Source: Bacteroidota bacterium
GTDB lineage: Bacteria > Bacteroidota > Bacteroidia > Sphingobacteriales > Sphingobacteriaceae
DNA length: 45,733 bases
Assembly (NCBI GenBank): GCA_013285685.1
Contig: JABDHD010000021.1
Span: 1 to 45,733 of the forward strand
Direction: 5' to 3'
The notes beneath the pieces are model-generated. The model worked only from the letters and a program-made list of their open reading frames with translations, was not told the origin of the DNA and did no database searches. The position numbers and the translations under genes are program-made. Shown here piece by piece: positions 41,651 to 45,733 of this stretch (positions are counted from its first letter, which is position 1; each line of letters starts with the position of its first letter).

Positions 41651-42534
41651 TTATACCGATTTACAAGAATAACCTTGAAACTTTCGAAGAAATCGCGCTG
41701 GAGCAATGTTTGCGTGTGCTGAAGCAGCACCGGATATTTGTAGTGAAACCCCATTCGCTGCAGCTGGATATTTTAAACGATCATAACCGTATCGACTACA
41801 TCTCATTTGATGATGCTTATTTTGAAAGCCGCCACGGGTATAACCAGCTGATGTTATCGGATAACTTTTATGAGCAATTCCTCGGATTTCAATATATTCT
41901 GATATATCAACTGGATGCATTTGTTTTTGCAGACACGCTGCTGGAGTGGTGTGATAAGGGTTACGACTATATTGGGGCGCCCTGGCTGCGCGAAAAAAAA
42001 TACAGCGACATTTTTAAGGCAATTAAATCAAAACTGCTGATAGCAGTACATACCCGGCTAAATATAAAACAACCTAACAGCGATTTACCAACAGACATCC
42101 AATTTGAAAATAAGGTTGGCAACGGAGGTTTGTCGTTACGGCGTGTTCAAAAATTTTACGATGTATGCAAACGATACAAGTCCCGTTTGACAAAGTACCT
42201 TGACCGCACCGAGCATTATTTTAACGAAGATGTTTGGTGGGGCGTTGAACTGAACCGGAAAAGTAGTTTGTTGAGGATACCTGGTTACAAAAAAGCCATT
42301 TTTTTCTCGTTTGAAAATGCACCTGAAAGGGCCTGGGAGCTGACCGGTGGCGAACTGCCTTTTGGCTGCCATGCCTGGAACATGCACCTGGATTTTTGGA
42401 GAACGCATTTTGATATGGAAACGTTTTTCAAACGCAAAAAGAAGGCAAAGCTTTATGTGGCATCGCTAAACCCTGAAAAGCAGGAAGAAGCAAAAGAGGT
42501 GAAAGAACTGAGCCGCGTGCCGAAGGCGGTGTAG
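41611..42534 (+). CDS. DUF5672 protein, probable glycosyltransferase
   Basis: The 307-residue protein resembles the DUF5672 family, often next to glycan genes and considered glycosyltransferase-like. The N-terminus, EKVAVVIPIYKNNLETFEEI, is like the first strand of GT-A folds, ILIYQLDAFVFADTLLEWCD (about 90-109) has a DxD-like acidic site, and GNGGLSLRRVQKFYDVC and EDVWWGVEL, then GCHAW, fit sites conserved in the family. A basic, Lys-rich tail follows. It overlaps the sulfotransferase gene by 40 bp in a different frame, implying translational coupling and a common pathway. The acceptor and donor are not known. Confidence 0.75.
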   Translation: MHKEDDRSEKVAVVIPIYKNNLETFEEIALEQCLRVLKQHRIFVVKPHSLQLDILNDHNRIDYISFDDAYFESRHGYNQLMLSDNFYEQFLGFQYILIYQLDAFVFADTLLEWCDKGYDYIGAPWLREKKYSDIFKAIKSKLLIAVHTRLNIKQPNSDLPTDIQFENKVGNGGLSLRRVQKFYDVCKRYKSRLTKYLDRTEHYFNEDVWWGVELNRKSSLLRIPGYKKAIFFSFENAPERAWELTGGELPFGCHAWNMHLDFWRTHFDMETFFKRKKKAKLYVASLNPEKQEEAKEVKELSRVPKAV

Positions 42535-42556
42535 TCATCGGGTGTCGAAAACCTTC

Positions 42557-42752
42557 CTTGTCCCTCTTTCCCGCTTGGAAGAGAGGGATGCCGATCCGCC
42601 TTTAGGCGGAGTGGCAGGGTGAGTCAACCCGGCGGACATTACCGTCAATGCATTTGCGCAAATGTCCGCCGGGTTGACTCACCCGAACCCCGTATGTACG
42701 GGGCTTCGCTCATTCACCCTCTCTTTTGCAAGCAAAAAAGAGGGTAGCTGCA
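42557..42752. repeat. Nested inverted-repeat element (MITE-like)
   Basis: The centre is a perfect 24 bp inverted repeat (left arm 42617-42640, containing GTCAACCCGGCGGACATT; right arm 42661-42684) with a 20-base loop. Outside it lie two related palindromic ends: CCCTCTTTCCCGCTTGGAAG and the following AGAGGG near 42559-42584, and their inverted counterpart near 42717-42746. A short palindrome CCCCGTATGTACGGGG is at 42688-42703. The nested symmetry suggests a non-autonomous mobile element inserted between two convergent genes. Confidence 0.6.
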
Positions 42753-42810
42753 ATTATCTTTCATGTTTAGAACACCTTTGCCGTTTAGCCGTCACTCCTT
42801 ATATGATGGA

Positions 42811-43791
42811 CTATTCAACCACAATAATTCCGTTCGTACCATACACCGCCGGTCCTTTGCTCACTTCGAGTGTGTCGAGATCGATTACACCAATAAAATA
42901 ATCTTTATCCTGCGATACGTAAGCATATTTACCGGCTACCTGCACGTTGATGGGTGTTTTGCCGGTGTTCAGGCGCTGCACCACTTTCCCATCCTTGGCA
43001 TCAATAATTAGTACCGTGTTGTCCAGCGCGGCAGGGGCAATAATGTGTTTTTGATCCGGAGTTATGTTTGAATAAAATATTTGGCCGACGCCCAGGTTTT
43101 CAAAATGCTTAAGCACCGACAGGTCTGTTTTGGATAGCAGGAATATTTCATTAAATCCCGACGCGGCGATCCAATCCTTCCCAATGGAAAGCCCCCGGAT
43201 AGGCGAGGAAAACGCGGCGTGTTTTAATATATCGCCGGTTTCAGGATTGAATTGATAAACGCCGTTTTGCCCCGCCATAAGCCATAGCTTATCGCCCCCG
43301 GCAGAGAAGAAAAAGTTATGAGACCCTTTTGGCAGGCCGAATTTTCGCTTCAGGGTTAAATTAGCCGCATCGTACACCATCATCGTATCGCCACCGATCT
43401 CCACGTTTACAAATAACTCCCCCGACTTTCCCGGCCGTACTTTTATCCCATGCGGGCCATTCCCGGCAGCCGTATCGGCACAGGTGTACACCTTTTTAAT
43501 AACCTTTCCCGAAAAAGGATCGATAACATGAAAGCCATTGCCGGTTTTGCCTGATTTATGGTCGTAATCCTCCAGCCCGAAATCCGTTATGAAGCACTTT
43601 TTTGTTATGGGATCATAGCAGATCTCATGCGGTTTGTAGCTTACCGGCAATTGCGCCAGCCGCTGGTTGTTGCCGAGGTTGAAGATGGACACGGAATCTT
43701 TTTCCTGCTGAACGGTAACCAGGAGTTTGGGTTGGGCCTTTAGTAACGATGTAAAAAGGCACGTGGCGATGAAAAGGATGCATTGTTTCAT
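42811..43791 (-). CDS. Exported YncE-like beta-propeller protein
   Basis: The 326 residues start with a signal peptide (MKQCILFIATCLFTSLLKAQ). The mature chain consists of WD40/YncE-like blades of about 40 residues: LLVTVQQEKDSVSIFNLGNN, CFITDFGLEDYD, PHGIKVRPGKSGELFVNVE, KLWLMAGQNGVYQFNPETGD, HIIAPAALDNTVLIIDAKDG and AYVSQDKDYFIGVIDLDTLE. YncE-type propellers bind ligands or DNA in the periplasm; none has a known enzymatic role. The gene has an adjacent 12 bp palindrome AACAGCGCTGTT (43792-43803) directly before its start. It is isolated between repeat regions. Confidence 0.78.
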   Translation of the reverse strand: MKQCILFIATCLFTSLLKAQPKLLVTVQQEKDSVSIFNLGNNQRLAQLPVSYKPHEICYDPITKKCFITDFGLEDYDHKSGKTGNGFHVIDPFSGKVIKKVYTCADTAAGNGPHGIKVRPGKSGELFVNVEIGGDTMMVYDAANLTLKRKFGLPKGSHNFFFSAGGDKLWLMAGQNGVYQFNPETGDILKHAAFSSPIRGLSIGKDWIAASGFNEIFLLSKTDLSVLKHFENLGVGQIFYSNITPDQKHIIAPAALDNTVLIIDAKDGKVVQRLNTGKTPINVQVAGKYAYVSQDKDYFIGVIDLDTLEVSKGPAVYGTNGIIVVE

Positions 43792-44124
43792 AACAGCGCT
43801 GTTTAAAATCGGTTATGAAATTACATTTTTTTTGGAAGGCTGCATTAAGCGAAGTATGTGGCTATCTGTGAGCCGAGCGCACCTTTACATGTTTGGCCAA
43901 TGCGTCAGGCACTTGAATTGGCGCCAGGCCAGGCTCTGCTCTCTTTGCTTATGGTTCGTTTACCCTGTTTACGGGCTACCTATCTGCGGGCCATCCCGAT
44001 AGATCGGGGCGGCAGCGAAAATTACTTGCGGTAGCGGGGGGGCTTTTTTGGCCCGATAATTTTTTCGATGATTTTTCGGACCTTTTTATAACCATTTTGA
44101 AGGGTGTTGAAAGGGCGCCCGCCC

Positions 44125-44312
44125 GTAGGGGCGACCCTTGTGGTCGCCCGAATGTACCCGATTTCCTTGTGGTCGCCCGAATGTACCCGATTCCCCTGTG
44201 GTCGCCCGAATGTACCCGATTTCCGCCCCGGTCAATATAATATTGAACGTATAATGATGATGGCGGATGTTGGGCCCGGATGGTTTACGGAAAACGCGAG
44301 GGGTGCCCCTAC
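44125..44312. repeat. REP-like GTAG pair (locus 3, different stem)
   Basis: Unit 1 at 44125-44149 is GTAG then the stem GGGCGACC-CTTGT-GGTCGCCC. Unit 2 at 44298-44312 reads on the minus strand GTAGGGGCACCCCTC, a shorter degraded relative in opposite orientation. The stem differs from the REP loci at 18.6 and 33.1 kb, but the GTAG foot and inverted pairing are the same. Confidence 0.5.
44138..44224 (+). repeat. Three tandem copies of a 29 bp unit
   Basis: The unit TTGTGGTCGCCCGAATGTAC followed by CCGATTTCC is repeated at 44138, 44167 and 44196, with one or two differences in each copy. The copies are contiguous without spacers. The first half of the unit is the right arm of the REP-like stem at 44125-44149, so the repeat seems to have expanded from it. 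Confidence 0.85.
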
Positions 44313-44463
44313 AAACGTTAAACCAATGATAAATGCTGATGCAGGTGTTCACGGAATTCCCCAAAAATGGTATAGTTTCGACAATCTCAAATTTTAACCT
44401 GCTAAAAATCAGCGCTTTTCGTTGCAGTTTAGCGGGTGTATGTGTGCAAAACGTGAACACTTT

Positions 44464-44483
44464 AACCCCGTACGTACGGGGTT
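44464..44483. other. 20 bp perfect palindrome
   Basis: AACCCCGTACGTACGGGGTT is a perfect palindrome, 115 bp before the symporter start. A shorter relative, CCCCGTATGTACGGGG, is at 42688-42703. It could be an operator or another repeat family; no terminator T run follows. Confidence 0.5.
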
Positions 44484-44597
44484 CGAAGCCGTCGGTTACG
44501 GGGAAAGCCGCGATTAATTTTAAATACGGTTTCCGGGGAATGATGGGTTTTATTTCTATTTTTAAAATTCGTTACTTAACAGCTTTAAAGCCCATTG

Positions 44598-45733
44598 ATG
44601 AGCGCCTCACTGATCTTTATTATTATCCTCGCCTACTTCGTTCTGCTGATGCTTATTGCCCGGTTGACGTCGCGGCACAATAAGGAAACCAGTTTTTTTG
44701 ACGGGGACAAGTCATCGCCCTGGTTTTTGGTTGCCTTCGGGATGATCGGCTCGGGGATATCGGCCGTTTCGCTGGTGTCTATTCCGGGGAACGTTGGCAA
44801 TAACAACCTGTACTATTTCCAGTTTATCCTGGGCACCATTGTCGGCTACCTGTTTATCGCTTTCGTGCTAACCCCAATTTATTACCGGTTAAAGCTGGTT
44901 TCCATTTACACATACCTCAATATCCGGTTTGATAATATCACCTATAAAACCGGCTCCCTGTTTTTCCTGGTTTCGCAGTCTTTCGGAGCAGCGTTAAGGC
45001 TGTTATTGTCTATCAAAATTTTGCAGTATGCTTTTTTCGACAGCCTGCATATCCCGTATTTTGTAACCATCATTATTGTTTTGATCCTCATCTGGCTGTA
45101 CACCAATAAATCGGGCATTAAAACCATTGTGTGGACGGACGCGCTGCAATCGCTGTTTTTGATCACGGTGATCATCATTTCCATAGCAACCATAACCCAT
45201 TCCCTGGGCTTATCGCCCGGGCAGATGTTCAGCGCCGTTGTTCATCATCCGTATGCAAAGTTGTTCGATTGGGACATACATTCCGGTTCGAACTTTTTTA
45301 AGCAATTCATTTCCGGCATTTTAATAACCGTCGCGCTGGTGGGCCTCGACCAAAGCATGATGCAAAAAACGCTTACCATTAACAATGTTAAAGGGGCAAA
45401 AAAAAATGTTTTGGCCTTTAGCTTTTTTATTGCTGCAGCGCAAACGTTGTTCCTCGGCCTCGGCGTGCTGCTCTATTTATTCGCGCAAAAACATAGCGTG
45501 CATTTAGCTGTAAAAGATGGCCAGTTTGAAAACACCGACGGCCTTTATCCCTTTCTTACCTTGCACTATTTGGGGCAGATAGGCGCCATTGCCTTTTTTA
45601 TCGGCATTGTGGCTTCAACCTTTGCCAGCATCGATGCGTGTATCGCCGCCTTAACCACAGCTTTCTGCTATGATTTTATGGATATTTCGAACCAGCCGCA
45701 GGAACGCAAGCGGAAAATAAAGAATATGGTGCT
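44598..45733 (+). CDS. Sodium:solute symporter, 3' truncated by the window end
   Basis: An open frame of 378 codons starts at ATG 44598 and runs off the window without a stop. The N-terminus is MSASLIFIIILAYFVLLMLI, with hydrophobic helices throughout. SSS-family features are FFDGDKSSPWFLVAFGMIGSGIS near residues 39-61, LTPIYYRLKLVSIYTYLNIRF near 93-113, WTDALQSLFLITVIIIS near 179-195 and VALVGLDQSMMQKTLTINNVKGAKKN near 247-272. Members couple sodium to uptake of sugars, amino acids, sialic acid, or other solutes; the substrate here is undetermined. SSS proteins usually have 480-600 residues, so about one third is missing. Confidence 0.9.
   Translation, partial: MSASLIFIIILAYFVLLMLIARLTSRHNKETSFFDGDKSSPWFLVAFGMIGSGISAVSLVSIPGNVGNNNLYYFQFILGTIVGYLFIAFVLTPIYYRLKLVSIYTYLNIRFDNITYKTGSLFFLVSQSFGAALRLLLSIKILQYAFFDSLHIPYFVTIIIVLILIWLYTNKSGIKTIVWTDALQSLFLITVIIISIATITHSLGLSPGQMFSAVVHHPYAKLFDWDIHSGSNFFKQFISGILITVALVGLDQSMMQKTLTINNVKGAKKNVLAFSFFIAAAQTLFLGLGVLLYLFAQKHSVHLAVKDGQFENTDGLYPFLTLHYLGQIGAIAFFIGIVASTFASIDACIAALTTAFCYDFMDISNQPQERKRKIKNMV

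Larger units (their letters stand above)
43792..44597. other. Long gene-free region rich in palindromes
   Basis: No credible gene was seen in these 806 bases. Features in order: AACAGCGCTGTT (43792-43803), CCCGATAGATCGGG (around 43993-44006), a GTAG REP-like unit and a 29 bp tandem repeat (44125-44224), a second GTAG-like unit in opposite orientation (44298-44312), and the perfect palindrome AACCCCGTACGTACGGGGTT (44464-44483). The frames crossing it are low-complexity shadows. Confidence 0.6.

Noticed and set aside
44138..44224. Three 29 bp repeats as a CRISPR array
   Set aside because: The copies are directly contiguous with no spacers, differ from each other, and no cas genes are near.
44461..44520. 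tRNA-like GGTTCGAA sequence
   Set aside because: No acceptor or anticodon stems could be built around it; it belongs to the palindrome at 44464-44483.
44104..44683. Overlapping plus-strand frames (44104-44397 and 44333-44683)
   Set aside because: They read through the tandem repeat and palindromes, and the second overlaps the start of the sodium:solute symporter in a different frame.

Overview
The window looks like a chromosomal segment of a Bacteroidota bacterium, most likely a Sphingobacteriaceae member of the Mucilaginibacter/Pedobacter type. The basis is a SusC/SusD pair, a further TonB-dependent receptor with a carboxypeptidase-D-like N-terminal domain, DUF4397 lipoproteins, weak or absent Shine-Dalgarno sequences, several TAnnTTTG-type -7 boxes, and many short palindromic intergenic repeats. 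The species call is inference. No tRNA, rRNA, CRISPR array, insertion sequence transposase or prophage gene was seen.

Layout. 1-7.3 kb is housekeeping: the 3' part of an acyl-CoA carboxylase biotin carboxylase, a NUDIX hydrolase, an SRPBCC protein, riboflavin synthase, a TPR protein, a small coiled-coil protein, a secreted protein of unknown function and an HscA-type Hsp70. 7.6-10.5 kb is one large gene joining an HExxH metallopeptidase-like domain, a beta-propeller and a probable outer-membrane barrel. 10.9-16.9 kb is a ROK regulator followed by susC and susD with no glycoside hydrolase beside them. 17-22.4 kb holds an acyl-CoA synthetase, a dienelactone hydrolase family protein and clpB.

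22.5-24.5 kb carries two minus-strand lipoproteins, one with seven YWKNG repeats and one DUF4397. 24.9-27.4 kb is a gntP plus glycerate kinase operon. 27.5-29.8 kb is a PiT phosphate transporter plus a universal stress protein. 29.9-32 kb is a multi-pass membrane protein and a second DUF4397 lipoprotein. 32.2-34.6 kb is a papain-fold-like protein and a sugar porter. 34.9-40.1 kb is a collinear set: TonB-dependent receptor, beta-helix lipoprotein and a tartrate-resistant-type acid phosphatase. 40.8-42.5 kb is an overlapping sulfotransferase and DUF5672 pair. 42.8-43.8 kb is a YncE-like propeller. The window ends inside a sodium:solute symporter starting at 44598.

The most interesting signals are these. 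(1) The receptor/beta-helix/phosphatase set is preceded by three TGTTA motifs spaced exactly 11 bp apart, the geometry of a PhoB-type direct-repeat site, which suggests a phosphate-ester acquisition locus. (2) The two DUF4397 lipoprotein genes, 7 kb apart, share a two-box upstream motif, CTGTAGCG-N16-CGTAAA, about 30 bp before the start codon, suggesting one dedicated sigma factor. (3) Several families of paired inverted extragenic palindromes occur, some with the GTAG foot typical of REP elements mobilised by RAYT transposases, although no such transposase gene is in the window.
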